From CAKTOF01 sp964523945 (GTDB lineage Bacteria; Bacillota; Clostridia; Oscillospirales; Oscillospiraceae): a stretch of 11,266 bases of DNA. The notes under the pieces are model-generated. The model saw only the letters and a list, made by a program, of their open reading frames with translations, had not been told where the DNA came from and searched no databases. The number at the start of each line of letters is the position of its first letter. The stretch's first letter is position 1. The stretch covers positions 1 to 11,266 of the forward strand of contig CAZGBU010000068.1 of NCBI GenBank assembly GCA_964523945.1, in the 5' to 3' direction. The translations under genes were made by a program, and so were the position numbers. Positions 1-6,095 of this stretch are shown here, in pieces.

Positions 1-15
1 GACGAAGAGGAATAA
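1..15 (+). CDS. C-terminal end of an upstream gene (partial)
   Basis: Only the last four codons (Asp-Glu-Glu-Glu) and a TAA stop would lie in the window, in frame 1. The assignment rests on the acidic tail being followed 11 bases later by a strong terminator, which implies a plus-strand gene ending here. The product cannot be identified, and a chance reading frame is possible. Confidence 0.35.
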   Translation, partial: DEEE

Positions 16-26
16 GGCAATGATTT

Positions 27-66
27 GGCCGGAGGTCGAAATTCTTCCTCCGGCCGCCTCTTTTTA
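27..66 (+). terminator. Rho-independent terminator of the gene upstream of the window
   Basis: A 9-bp perfect stem (GGCCGGAGG at 27-35 with CCTCCGGCC at 47-55) and an 11-base loop are followed by GCCTC and then five T (61-65). It insulates the promoter at 68-96 from upstream transcription. Confidence 0.85.
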
Positions 67-67
67 C

Positions 68-96
68 TTGCAAATTACCATTTGGTAACGTATAAT
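68..96 (+). promoter_or_regulatory. SigA-type promoter with a dyad operator in the spacer
   Basis: The -35 is TTGCAA (68-73, 4 of 6) and the -10 is a perfect TATAAT (91-96), with a 17-base spacer. Within the spacer, TTACCA-TT-TGGTAA (75-88) is a perfect 6-bp dyad. A dimeric repressor bound there would block RNA polymerase. The promoter is read directly from the sequence; the operator is inferred from position and symmetry. It drives the small gene at 155-337. Confidence 0.75.
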
Positions 97-154
97 AAGA
101 TTACGGAAATCAAGAAAGACCCGAGCCCGATCCGAATATGATGTAGGGGTGGTG

Positions 155-337
155 ATGCAGGTGGCAGAGAAGAAGATCAAGACGGTGTCGTTCGTCCACA
201 TCGGCGACAAGCTGGTAAGCACCGATGAACTGAACGCCGAGCAGAAGTCTCAGGTCGCCACCTGGCTCAAGACCACCTACCTGAACAACCTGTTCCAAGG
301 GAAGGCCAAGTTCTACGAGAAGCAGACCAACGCCTGA
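155..337 (+). CDS. Conserved-looking small protein of unknown function, 60 aa
   Basis: I do not recognise this protein. It begins at ATG 155, preceded by an AGGGG Shine-Dalgarno (145-149) at 5 bases; two in-frame GTG codons just upstream (149, 152) are less likely starts. The product is charged and soluble, with no signal peptide, membrane segment or cysteine. Its N-terminal part (residues 9-20, KTVSFVHIGDKL) looks like two short beta strands, and the rest (about 24-57) is probably helical with an aromatic- and Lys-rich end. It is a complete single-gene unit with its own promoter, likely operator and terminator, which argues for a real, regulated gene. Co-transcription with any neighbour is unlikely, since the next gene is on the other strand. 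Confidence 0.75.
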   Translation: MQVAEKKIKTVSFVHIGDKLVSTDELNAEQKSQVATWLKTTYLNNLFQGKAKFYEKQTNA

Positions 338-350
338 AATGAATGAGCAA

Positions 351-385
351 TGCCGCAGTCAGATGTTGACTGCGGCAATTTTGTT
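351..385 (+). terminator. Rho-independent terminator of the 60-aa gene
   Basis: An 11-bp perfect stem (TGCCGCAGTCA 351-361, TGACTGCGGCA 367-377) with a 5-base loop is followed by ATTTTGTT. It lies 13 bases after the stop of the small gene. Confidence 0.88.
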
Positions 386-500
386 GGCTATTATCAGAAG
401 GGAAGGGGAGAGGGTGTGCAGACCATAGCCTGCCGATGTACGGTGGGCCAAAGCAATCGATTTTCTGAAGGCCAATATTTTACTGTAATAGCCTGTTGGC
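386..500. repeat. Short inverted repeat with flanking direct repeat at the cotJC breakpoint
   Basis: GGCTATTATCAG (386-397) and CTGTAATAGCC (483-493) are inverted repeats differing by one inserted base. TGTTGGC occurs at 382-388 and again at 494-500. The right-hand copy falls where the cotJC reading frame stops resembling manganese catalase. It could be a footprint of a small insertion or of repeat-mediated deletion. The repeats are short enough that chance is a real alternative. Confidence 0.3.
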
Positions 501-599
501 GTCTGGCCCGCCGTACTGTGAAATGATGATCGAGGCCAGACGCGGGTTTGGGTTGGAAATCTTGACCGGGTACTGCAGCTTTTTATTGTATATGAACAT
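480..599 (-). pseudogene. cotJC: Truncated cotJC (manganese catalase-like coat protein), 39-codon remnant
   Basis: The ATG at 599-597 has its own GGAGG (612-608) 8 bases upstream. It opens MFIYNKKLQYPVKI, then PNPRLASIIISQYGGPD, the characteristic N-terminus of CotJC catalases. Family members run to roughly 190-200 residues, but here the frame ends in ANRLLQ and a stop at 480. None of the three minus-strand frames downstream (479 to about 350) restores catalase-like sequence, so the four-helix body and metal ligands are gone. This is a deletion or rearrangement rather than a point mutation. ATG 599 lies 2 bases after the TAA that would end CotJB if the 19-bp duplication were absent, which shows the original tight JB-JC arrangement. 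The remnant is unlikely to be functional. Confidence 0.85.
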
Positions 600-620
600 G
601 ATTACGCCTCCGTTTCTCTC

Positions 621-658
621 TGGGGATCCCAGGGCCAGGTGGGGATCCCAGGGCCAGG
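621..658. repeat. Exact 19-bp tandem duplication inside cotJB
   Basis: The unit TGGGGATCCCAGGGCCAGG occurs at 621-639 and directly again at 640-658 without a mismatch. Nineteen is not a multiple of three, so it shifts the cotJB frame and bypasses the stop at 604-602. The unit contains GGGATCCC and GGCC palindromes, which may favour polymerase slippage. Confidence 0.97.
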
Positions 659-1114
659 GATTGTCAATCCAGTCGTACATGCCGCCGCGGCCGGCATCGG
701 CCTGCTCAAATGGGCCATAACGCCGCTGGTATTCTTTCGCACCGTTGTCGTATAGATCGGAGTAGGCAATAAACAGTTCCAGCGCCTCTTTGTCGTCGGG
801 ATGTGTATCGAGATAGAGCCCCAGTTCCTGCACAGCAAAGCCAAGCGCCTGCAGCTCGTGCAGTGGGGTATTAGATTTTTCACCGGTGTTGACCATACCC
901 ATGAACGGCAGGTCCAGTCCGGGGAAGAGCGTCCCGCGAACCAGCGCAAATTTCGGCTCATATTTCTGTGAGCCCGTTCTCTGAAAAGGAACGTATGGAT
1001 ACGCCAGTGGCGCGCAGTCCGGCAGAATCCCGGTTGCATCCTGCGTCAGCTCCGGCGCATTCTGTGCGCCGTGCTCATTCTTTTTGTTTTCCAAGTGGAA
1101 ACCTCCTTTGGCGT

Positions 1115-1144
1115 GTTTGGAACCTTGTTCCAAACCAATCTATG
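1115..1144 (-). promoter_or_regulatory. 9-bp perfect dyad in the cotJ leader, next to a weak -10-like element
   Basis: GTTTGGAAC (1115-1123) and GTTCCAAAC (1127-1135) form a perfect dyad around CTT. It ends 5 bases before the AAAGGAGG of cotJA (1109-1102). A minus-strand CATAGATT (1144-1137) loosely resembles the -10 of the mother-cell sigma factors SigE/SigK, but I found no convincing -35. The dyad is observed; a role as operator or as mRNA-stabilising hairpin is inference. Confidence 0.45.
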
Positions 1145-1217
1145 CGCGCAGGATTCGCCGCGTTCCATCCAAATCCGTGTTGATTCGGCCTATTTGGCGG
1201 TTATGCCGTGCGGGACG

Positions 1218-1240
1218 GCCCCATAAGCTTGTATTGGGGC
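1218..1240 (+). promoter_or_regulatory. Hairpin covering the ribosome binding site of cwlD
   Basis: GCCCCA (1218-1223) pairs with TGGGGC (1235-1240) around an 11-base loop. The GGGG of the right arm is the only Shine-Dalgarno candidate for ATG 1249, so the stem could limit translation. It is only 6 bp long, so the effect may be small. Confidence 0.35.
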
Positions 1241-1248
1241 GATGCGAT

Positions 1249-1971
1249 ATGGCATTTCTCAAACGAAATTATCTGCCGATGGTACTTCTGGTCGTGTTCC
1301 TGATTGCCAGTGCGCTGCAGATTGCACGCACACAAGCGCAGCAGGCATCTGTTCTTCTCGATCCATCTGCACCGGTTATCGTCATTGATGCCGGACATGG
1401 CGGCGAAGACGGCGGCGCTTCCACCACTGAGGGCGTGCCGGAAAGCCAGATCAATCTCTCCATCGCACTACGGCTCAACGACCTGTTTCATTTAATGGGT
1501 TACGATACCGTGATGGTGCGCACAACGGACGTGTCGATCTACTCATCCGGTTCAAGCACACTGTCTCAGAAGAAAGTCTCCGACCTGAAAAACCGGGTCG
1601 CGCTGATCGAGCAGACCGAACAGGCGCTGTTGGTCAGCATTCACCAGAATACGTTCCCGGACGGGCGCTATTTCGGTGCGCAGGTTTTCAGTGCACCGAC
1701 GCAGGGCAGCGATCAACTGGCCTCCATAGCGCAGCAGATTTTGACGGAATCAGTTGATCCGGAAAACCGCCGTTCTTCTAAGATGGTTTCACCGGATGTC
1801 TACCTGATGAACCACATTTCCTGCACCGGCATCCTGGTGGAATGCGGCTTTTTGTCCAATGCAGACGAGGCATTGAAGCTGCAAACCGACGCATATCAGA
1901 TCAAGCTGGCCGCCGCGCTGTGCGACGCCGTAAACCAATACACAAGAGAGCAGGGGAACAATGAAGTCTAA
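1249..1971 (+). CDS. cwlD: CwlD-type N-acetylmuramoyl-L-alanine amidase (spore cortex)
   Basis: This is a zinc-dependent Amidase_3 that cleaves the lactyl-amide bond between muramic acid and the stem peptide. CwlD enzymes do this in the spore cortex as a step to muramic-delta-lactam, needed for germination. The protein is 240 aa from ATG 1249 (B. subtilis CwlD is about 237). Residues 9-26 are an uncleaved signal-anchor-like hydrophobic helix. The Amidase_3 domain spans about 43-235. Zinc ligands fit His50 (DAGHGG), Glu65 (PESQINL) and His132 (SIHQN), with catalytic Glu198 in LVECGF. The frame stays open upstream to 1084, but that part looks like noise. The SD is GGGG at 1236-1239. The gene overlaps radA by 11 nt, so the two are co-transcribed. 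Length and sequence favour CwlD over other amidases of the family, moderately. Confidence 0.87.
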   Translation: MAFLKRNYLPMVLLVVFLIASALQIARTQAQQASVLLDPSAPVIVIDAGHGGEDGGASTTEGVPESQINLSIALRLNDLFHLMGYDTVMVRTTDVSIYSSGSSTLSQKKVSDLKNRVALIEQTEQALLVSIHQNTFPDGRYFGAQVFSAPTQGSDQLASIAQQILTESVDPENRRSSKMVSPDVYLMNHISCTGILVECGFLSNADEALKLQTDAYQIKLAAALCDAVNQYTREQGNNEV

Positions 1972-3328
1972 AACCGTATATTACTGCACCAGCTGCGGCA
2001 ATGAGACGATGAAATGGCAGGGACAGTGTCCTGCCTGCGGCGCATGGAATACTATCGAGGAATTTCAGGAGCGACCGGCAGCCGGCCGCCGCACCGCTGC
2101 GACAGTGTCGCGCGCCAATCGGATGCCACAAGCGCTCTCAGAGGTTGAGGGTACCGATGATGTACGCTTTTCCTCTGGCATGCGTGAGCTCGATCGCGTA
2201 CTCGGCGGCGGCGCCGTTGCCGGCTCTCTGGTACTGGTCGGCGGTGCGCCCGGGATCGGGAAATCGACGCTGCTTCTTCAAATTTGTGCAGAACTGTGCC
2301 GGGCGCGGCGTGTACTCTATGCATCCGGCGAGGAGAGCGAGCGGCAGCTGAAGCTGCGCGCACAGCGGCTCGGTGTCACTTCTGATCAGCTCTATGTCCT
2401 GTCCGAAACTTGTCTGGACGACATTCTCGAGGCCGTGCGTGCCGCGTCACCCGATGTGCTGATCGCCGACTCGATCCAAACGCTCTACCTGACATCGAAC
2501 CAATCTTCGCCCGGCAGCATCAGTCAGGTCAAAGATTGCACCATGTCGCTGATGCATCTGTGCAAATCGACCGGCATCACGGTTTTCATTGTTGGCCACG
2601 TCAACAAAGAAGGGGCTATTGCCGGACCAAAAGTCCTCGAACATATGGTCGATTGTGTGCTCTATTTTGAGGGCGATCAGAACAGCAGTTATCGACTGCT
2701 GCGCGCAGCCAAGAACCGGTTTGGCTCCACAAACGAAATCGGCGTATTTGATATGGGCACAGACGGCCTGCACGAGGTGCCGAATCCATCTGAGGCGCTT
2801 CTGAATGGCCGTCCATCCGGCGTGCCGGGCACATGTGTCGCCTGTGCAATGGAGGGAACCCGAGCTGTACTGGCCGAGGTACAGGCCCTGGTCGCGCATT
2901 CGAGCTTTAACGTACCCCGCCGCACCACAGAGGGATTTGATGCCAACCGTGCCGCGCTGCTGCTGGCTGTGATGGAAAAACGCGGCGGGATGCGTCTCGG
3001 AACGCAGGACGCCTATATCAATGTCATCGGCGGCCTGACGCTGGACGAACCGGCCGCCGATCTGCCGGTGGTGTTGGCGGTTGCATCAAGCTGTCGGGAT
3101 CACCCGGTGGATGACGGATTGGTCGCTGTTGGTGAGGTTGGTTTGACCGGTGAGATCCGCGCTGTATCCAATCTGGAGCAACGCCTGCGGGAAATCAGGC
3201 GGCTGGGCTTTACCCGGTGCCTAATCCCACGGCAGGGAAGTGGGCAGGTGAGTGTACCGGACGGATTGGAAGTGCTTCGCGTCAAAAACATTCATGAGGC
3301 GATCAGCGTCGCTTTGACCGAATCATGA
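1961..3328 (+). CDS. radA: DNA repair protein RadA (branch-migration ATPase)
   Basis: RadA is a RecA-like hexameric helicase that promotes branch migration during recombinational repair. The 455-aa length is normal for the family. An N-terminal C4 zinc finger uses Cys9, Cys12, Cys23 and Cys26. Walker A is GGAPGIGKST at 94-103, Walker B is VLIAD at 166-170, and the RadA-specific KNRFG motif is at 251-255. The C-terminal third (about 280-450) is the Lon-protease-like domain, which in RadA is thought to be a DNA-binding scaffold. Translation starts at ATG 1961 inside the last codons of cwlD (ATGAAGTCTAA), which points to translational coupling. The coding sequence looks intact. The gene ends 5 bases before a strong terminator. 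Confidence 0.97.
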   Translation: MKSKTVYYCTSCGNETMKWQGQCPACGAWNTIEEFQERPAAGRRTAATVSRANRMPQALSEVEGTDDVRFSSGMRELDRVLGGGAVAGSLVLVGGAPGIGKSTLLLQICAELCRARRVLYASGEESERQLKLRAQRLGVTSDQLYVLSETCLDDILEAVRAASPDVLIADSIQTLYLTSNQSSPGSISQVKDCTMSLMHLCKSTGITVFIVGHVNKEGAIAGPKVLEHMVDCVLYFEGDQNSSYRLLRAAKNRFGSTNEIGVFDMGTDGLHEVPNPSEALLNGRPSGVPGTCVACAMEGTRAVLAEVQALVAHSSFNVPRRTTEGFDANRAALLLAVMEKRGGMRLGTQDAYINVIGGLTLDEPAADLPVVLAVASSCRDHPVDDGLVAVGEVGLTGEIRAVSNLEQRLREIRRLGFTRCLIPRQGSGQVSVPDGLEVLRVKNIHEAISVALTES

Positions 3329-3333
3329 AAAAC

Positions 3334-3376
3334 AAGCCCCCGCCGTGCGGCCGTTGGCGCGCACGGCGGGGGCTTT
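3334..3376. terminator. Bidirectional terminator between radA and the XerC-like gene
   Basis: A 16-bp perfect stem (AAGCCCCCGCCGTGCG 3334-3349, complement at 3360-3375) has a 10-base loop. The plus-strand tail is CTTTAAAA, while the minus-strand tail (CTTGTTTTT) is richer in T. It serves two convergent genes. Confidence 0.93.
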
Positions 3377-3387
3377 AAAATTACAAT

Positions 3388-4398
3388 CTATTTTTCCAGA
3401 TCCAGATGTGCGATCGGGTTAGCCTCTGCTGCAATTTTCAGCTCCGTATTTTCAATGTGTGTGTAGATCTCTGTCGTGTTCAGATGCTCGTGCCCCAGCA
3501 CCTCCTGGACGGTTTTGACATCCACGCCGCCGGAGAGCATCAGCGTAGCCGCCGTGTGCCGCAGCTTATGCGCAGAAAACTGTGTGGCATCAATTCCGGC
3601 TGCCGCCAGATGTTTTTTGACCAGACGATGTACTGCGCTGGTACTCATGCGGTTCTTATCACGCGAGATAAAAAGTGCCGGGTTGTCCGAAATACCGTCA
3701 ATATGGGATCGAACTTCGCTGCAATAGCGCGCGATTGCAGCCTGGCAGGTACTTCCCATATATACAAACCGCTCCTTATTGCCCTTGCCAACAACGCGAA
3801 GGCGATCATCATAAACATCTGACAAATTTAAACCAACCAATTCCGAAATCCGGACACCGCAATTGAGAAAAATCATCAGAATGGCAAAATCGCGTACTTC
3901 ATTGACGCCGTGGACAGCCTGGAGCAACTTGGAAGATTGCTCCAATGTCAGATACTTGGGCAACGACCGTCTGATTTTGGGATATTCCAAATCCTTGACC
4001 GGATTCTCATCCAGCATTCGTGTTCGCACCGTCAGATATTTGTAGAATGATTTGATTGCTGAGAGTTTGCGTGAGCGTGACGATGGCTCCAGTCCGACAG
4101 ATTCTGATCGGGTGTTTTCCAAAATAACGCGGTCATTCGACAAATAAGACAAAAAATCGTAGACATCCGTTACGGAAATGCTGCGGATAAAATCCAAATC
4201 AATATCCCGGATCGAAATCGTGTCCAGATCCGTATCATAGGGCATGTCATTCTTCATCAGCTTCATAAAACGCAGAAACATGCGCAGGTCAAGATAGTAT
4301 TCCTGAACGGTGCGGCGGGATTGTCCCTTGATCGTCTCATGGTAGGACAGAAACTCACGCAGGATCACAGGTGCGTCAGAAAAACTCTTGGTGTTCAT
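3388..4398 (-). CDS. Tyrosine site-specific recombinase, XerC-like
   Basis: An integrase of the phage lambda/Xer family that cuts and rejoins DNA through a 3'-phosphotyrosine. The start is ATG 4398, with AGGAGG 6 bases upstream, giving 336 aa; an in-frame extension to 4434 overlaps the promoter and is rejected. The N-terminal SAM-like core-binding domain is about 9-125, with an unusually long polar insert (about 50-105) compared with the roughly 300-aa XerC/XerD. The catalytic domain is about 147-325. All catalytic residues are visible: Arg183 (CGVRISEL), Lys205 (GKGNKER), His277 and Arg280 (HKLRH), His303 (LGHEH) and nucleophile Tyr312 (TEIYTHI). With xerD next door it may supply the XerC role at dif, but a separate target site is possible. 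It has its own promoter (4425-4453) and shares the radA terminator. Confidence 0.92.
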   Translation of the reverse strand: MNTKSFSDAPVILREFLSYHETIKGQSRRTVQEYYLDLRMFLRFMKLMKNDMPYDTDLDTISIRDIDLDFIRSISVTDVYDFLSYLSNDRVILENTRSESVGLEPSSRSRKLSAIKSFYKYLTVRTRMLDENPVKDLEYPKIRRSLPKYLTLEQSSKLLQAVHGVNEVRDFAILMIFLNCGVRISELVGLNLSDVYDDRLRVVGKGNKERFVYMGSTCQAAIARYCSEVRSHIDGISDNPALFISRDKNRMSTSAVHRLVKKHLAAAGIDATQFSAHKLRHTAATLMLSGGVDVKTVQEVLGHEHLNTTEIYTHIENTELKIAAEANPIAHLDLEK

Positions 4399-4424
4399 AT
4401 AAAGCCTCCTAAACTTACAAGACC

Positions 4425-4453
4425 AGTATAACAAATTTCTCTTCCGAACGCAA
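4425..4453 (-). promoter_or_regulatory. SigA-type promoter of the XerC-like recombinase
   Basis: On the minus strand, TTGCGT (4453-4448) and TATACT (4430-4425) are 17 bases apart; the -35 matches 3 of 6 and the -10 matches 5 of 6. The -35 falls inside one arm of the palindrome at 4442-4481, which suggests repression by a DNA-binding protein, possibly autoregulation. Confidence 0.55.
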
Positions 4454-4481
4454 CAAAATTTTTATTTTGTTGCGTTCGGAA
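4442..4481. repeat. Perfect 18-bp inverted repeat with TTTT centre
   Basis: TTCCGAACGCAACAAAAT (4442-4459) and its exact complement (4464-4481) flank four bases. It lies 43 bp upstream of the recombinase start codon and overlaps the -35 hexamer. It has no proper terminator tail on either strand. It is most likely an operator or a recombinase binding site; the symmetry is observed, the role inferred. Confidence 0.85.
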
Positions 4482-4487
4482 TAACTG

Positions 4488-4559
4488 CTAAACTTTCGCC
4501 GCGCTTGTCTCAAGATCGTGTTTGTATGCGCTGCGCCACTCTTTGAGACCTCCGTGCAC
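4488..4559 (-). other. Possible small open frame of 23 codons, doubtful
   Basis: From GTG 4559 to TAG 4490-4488 the minus strand reads VHGGLKEWRSAYKHDLE and a few more residues. The frame has a protein-like composition but no good ribosome binding site. The same stretch holds GTCTCAA (4507-4513) and TTGAGAC (4543-4549) as inverted repeats. It could be a gene remnant or non-coding spacer. Confidence 0.15.
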
Positions 4560-4580
4560 CTCGCTTCTTTCGATACAAAA

Positions 4581-4610
4581 ACGCCGGCATGTCAACTGAC
4601 ATGCCGGCGT
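4581..4610 (-). terminator. Rho-independent terminator of xerD
   Basis: A 14-bp perfect arm ACGCCGGCATGTCA (4581-4594) and its complement (4597-4610) form the stem. On the minus strand it ends in GTTTTTG, 14 bases after the xerD stop. The plus strand has no T run. Confidence 0.92.
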
Positions 4611-4624
4611 CTATTCATATAATA

Positions 4625-5506
4625 CTATGCCTTTGGATGATATTTGTTATATACCGCTTTCAGATTCTGCTTGATCAGCTGTGCATAGACCTGTGTTGAT
4701 GAAATATCGCTGTGGCCAAGCATCTCCTGAATCGACTTCAGGTCTGCACCGTTCTCCAAGAGATGTGCTGCAAAGCTGTGCCGCAGCGTATGCGGCGTTA
4801 TATCCTTCTCAATCTGCGCTTCCTCCTGATAGTACTTGATAATTTTCCAAAAGCCCTGACGGGACATGCGTTCCCCGCTCAGATTGACAAACAGAGCCGG
4901 TTCATCGAGGCTCACAATCATATTGGGCCGTATATTATTGATATACTCCCCGAGTGCCTTGACCGCAGCCGGATAAAGCGGAATAATCCGTTCACGTCCT
5001 TTACTCGCACAGCGGATAAAACCACCAGAGAGACTGACATCTGAAACATTCAGCGAGATCAGCTCAGTGACACGGATACCCGTCGCGTATAAAAGCTCCA
5101 GCATGGCCTTGTCACGATAACCCTTCATATCGGTGCAGCGCGGCTGGGAAAGCAAAAGTTCTACCTCTTTTCCCGTCAAGATCTGCGGCAGCCGTTTTTC
5201 TGCACGCACTGCGTGAATGTTATGTACCGGATTTTGCTCTGTTTCGCCGATCGAAACCAGATAGGAATAATAGCTCTTCAGCGATGCAGTGCAGCGTGAC
5301 ACCGTTGCCGGCGATTTCCCGATATTCGTCAGATGCTGCAAATACTCGCAGATCTGATCACGTGAAGCAGCGGAGACTGCAATATCCTGCTGCTCACAAT
5401 ACGCGACAAACTGGTGAATATCACGCAGGTAGGAATGCACCGTATTGTCAGAGGCTTGCTTCTCCCCGATCAGGAACGCTTTGTACTCTTCTGTGAAGTC
5501 ATTCAT
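4625..5506 (-). CDS. xerD: Site-specific tyrosine recombinase XerD
   Basis: XerD, with a XerC partner, resolves chromosome dimers at dif under FtsK/SpoIIIE control. The 293-aa length is standard. The N-terminal core-binding domain is about 2-88 and the catalytic domain about 107-285. Active-site residues are Arg145 (ATGIRVTEL), Lys169 (ASKGRER), His239 and Arg242 (PHTLRHSFA), His265 (LGHSD) and Tyr274 (STQVYAQ). The start is ATG 5506, 16 bases after the stop of the SpoIIM-like gene, with a weak AGGA upstream, so it is probably co-transcribed with it. In B. subtilis xerD (ripX) also lies downstream of spoIIM, with fur between; the same neighbourhood without fur supports both calls. I see no defect in the protein. 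Confidence 0.94.
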   Translation of the reverse strand: MNDFTEEYKAFLIGEKQASDNTVHSYLRDIHQFVAYCEQQDIAVSAASRDQICEYLQHLTNIGKSPATVSRCTASLKSYYSYLVSIGETEQNPVHNIHAVRAEKRLPQILTGKEVELLLSQPRCTDMKGYRDKAMLELLYATGIRVTELISLNVSDVSLSGGFIRCASKGRERIIPLYPAAVKALGEYINNIRPNMIVSLDEPALFVNLSGERMSRQGFWKIIKYYQEEAQIEKDITPHTLRHSFAAHLLENGADLKSIQEMLGHSDISSTQVYAQLIKQNLKAVYNKYHPKA

Positions 5507-5522
5507 ACGGCAACATCCTAAC

Positions 5523-6095
5523 CTAAACGATTTGAAACGCCGCCATCAAAGAGCCGGCGATCCATGGGGTCAGACAGTATTCTGGAACAGCCATAACCAA
5601 CGAAACTCCAGTCATAACAGCTCCAACTTTGAACGACTGCCGATTTAGCGTACGCTCCTGACGCGCAAACGACCATCCGCCAAGCAGCAACAGGATCGGC
5701 AGCATCAATATCCCATGATACAGGTTCAGCTGAAACGCGGTCAGAAACCCGCCTGCACCATAGAGCGCAGTATAGCAGCCAATGGAATATGTCAACAGGA
5801 ATCCGCGCACAAACAGCGCGCAGGGAACCAGGTAGACAGCTAGCACAGAAAATGAGCACAAAAAAAGAAACAAGACATAGCGATAGCAGAGCGCAAAAGC
5901 CTGCACAAAACGATACTCCTCTACCAATGCCGCAGGAAAAAAAAGAAACAGATTGCCTGCCGCCTCCGGCAGGCCCAGCAGCACAAGCAGCAGCCCGCAA
6001 AAACCGTCCAAGACGACACAGCAGACGAGCAAAATCCAAAATGAATGCGTTTGATACAATATCTTGCGTTTTGCATGGCGGCGTCTGCACAACAT
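5523..6095 (-). CDS. spoIIM: SpoIIM-like polytopic membrane protein
   Basis: SpoIIM is part of the SpoIID-SpoIIM-SpoIIP machine that drives membrane migration during engulfment. The 190-aa product has a basic N-terminus (CRRRHAKRK) and about five or six membrane segments, near residues 19-42, 65-93, 96-120, 124-143 and 157-175. The FVRGFLLTY and LPILLLLGG stretches resemble SpoIIM proteins, but the match is general, so the position just upstream of xerD carries much of the call. A frame offset by one base (5518-6090) is also open but is Cys/Arg-rich and less membrane-like. ATG 6095 has an AGAGG SD (6107-6103) 7 bases upstream, and both sit within a perfect hairpin (6093-6121). The alternative is an unrelated SpoIIM/DUF95-like integral membrane protein. 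Confidence 0.6.
   Translation of the reverse strand: MLCRRRHAKRKILYQTHSFWILLVCCVVLDGFCGLLLVLLGLPEAAGNLFLFFPAALVEEYRFVQAFALCYRYVLFLFLCSFSVLAVYLVPCALFVRGFLLTYSIGCYTALYGAGGFLTAFQLNLYHGILMLPILLLLGGWSFARQERTLNRQSFKVGAVMTGVSLVMAVPEYCLTPWIAGSLMAAFQIV

Larger units (their letters stand above)
480..1094 (-). pseudogene. cotJA/cotJB: Damaged cotJ locus: CotJA-CotJB fusion read through into truncated CotJC
   Basis: CotJ proteins form a spore inner-coat complex; CotJC is a manganese-catalase homologue. Translation starts most credibly at TTG 1094-1092, with AAAGGAGG 7 bases upstream, giving 204 residues. Residues about 28-65 match CotJA (AYPYVPFQ, YEP, RGTLFPGLDLPFM). Residues 75-150 match CotJB (TPLHELQALGFAVQELGLYLDTHPDDKEAL in pieces, RRYGPF, WIDNPWPWD). 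The JA-JB join has no stop, so that fusion may be native to the lineage. After residue 150 an exact 19-bp tandem duplication (621-658) shifts the frame. With one copy, CotJB would end in WPWDPQRETEA at a TAA (604-602). Instead the frame runs on into cotJC codons and stops at 480. The CotJA and CotJB domains themselves look intact and could still be made. Confidence 0.82.

Noticed and set aside
1178..1205. SigA promoter for cwlD (TTGATT with TATGCC)
   Set aside because: The -10 matches consensus at only three positions, and CwlD is expected to depend on a sporulation sigma factor that I could not place.
4442..4481. LexA/SOS box in the palindrome
   Set aside because: The arms contain CGAAC and GTTCG but not at the GAAC-N4-GTTC spacing of Gram-positive LexA sites.
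4442..4481. Terminator
   Set aside because: The stem is AT-rich and neither strand has a T run after it; it also sits upstream of a start codon.
5518..6090. Alternative minus-strand frame of equal length over the SpoIIM-like gene
   Set aside because: It is rich in Cys, Arg and Trp, lacks regular membrane helices and has no clear SD; the offset frame has the SD and the topology.
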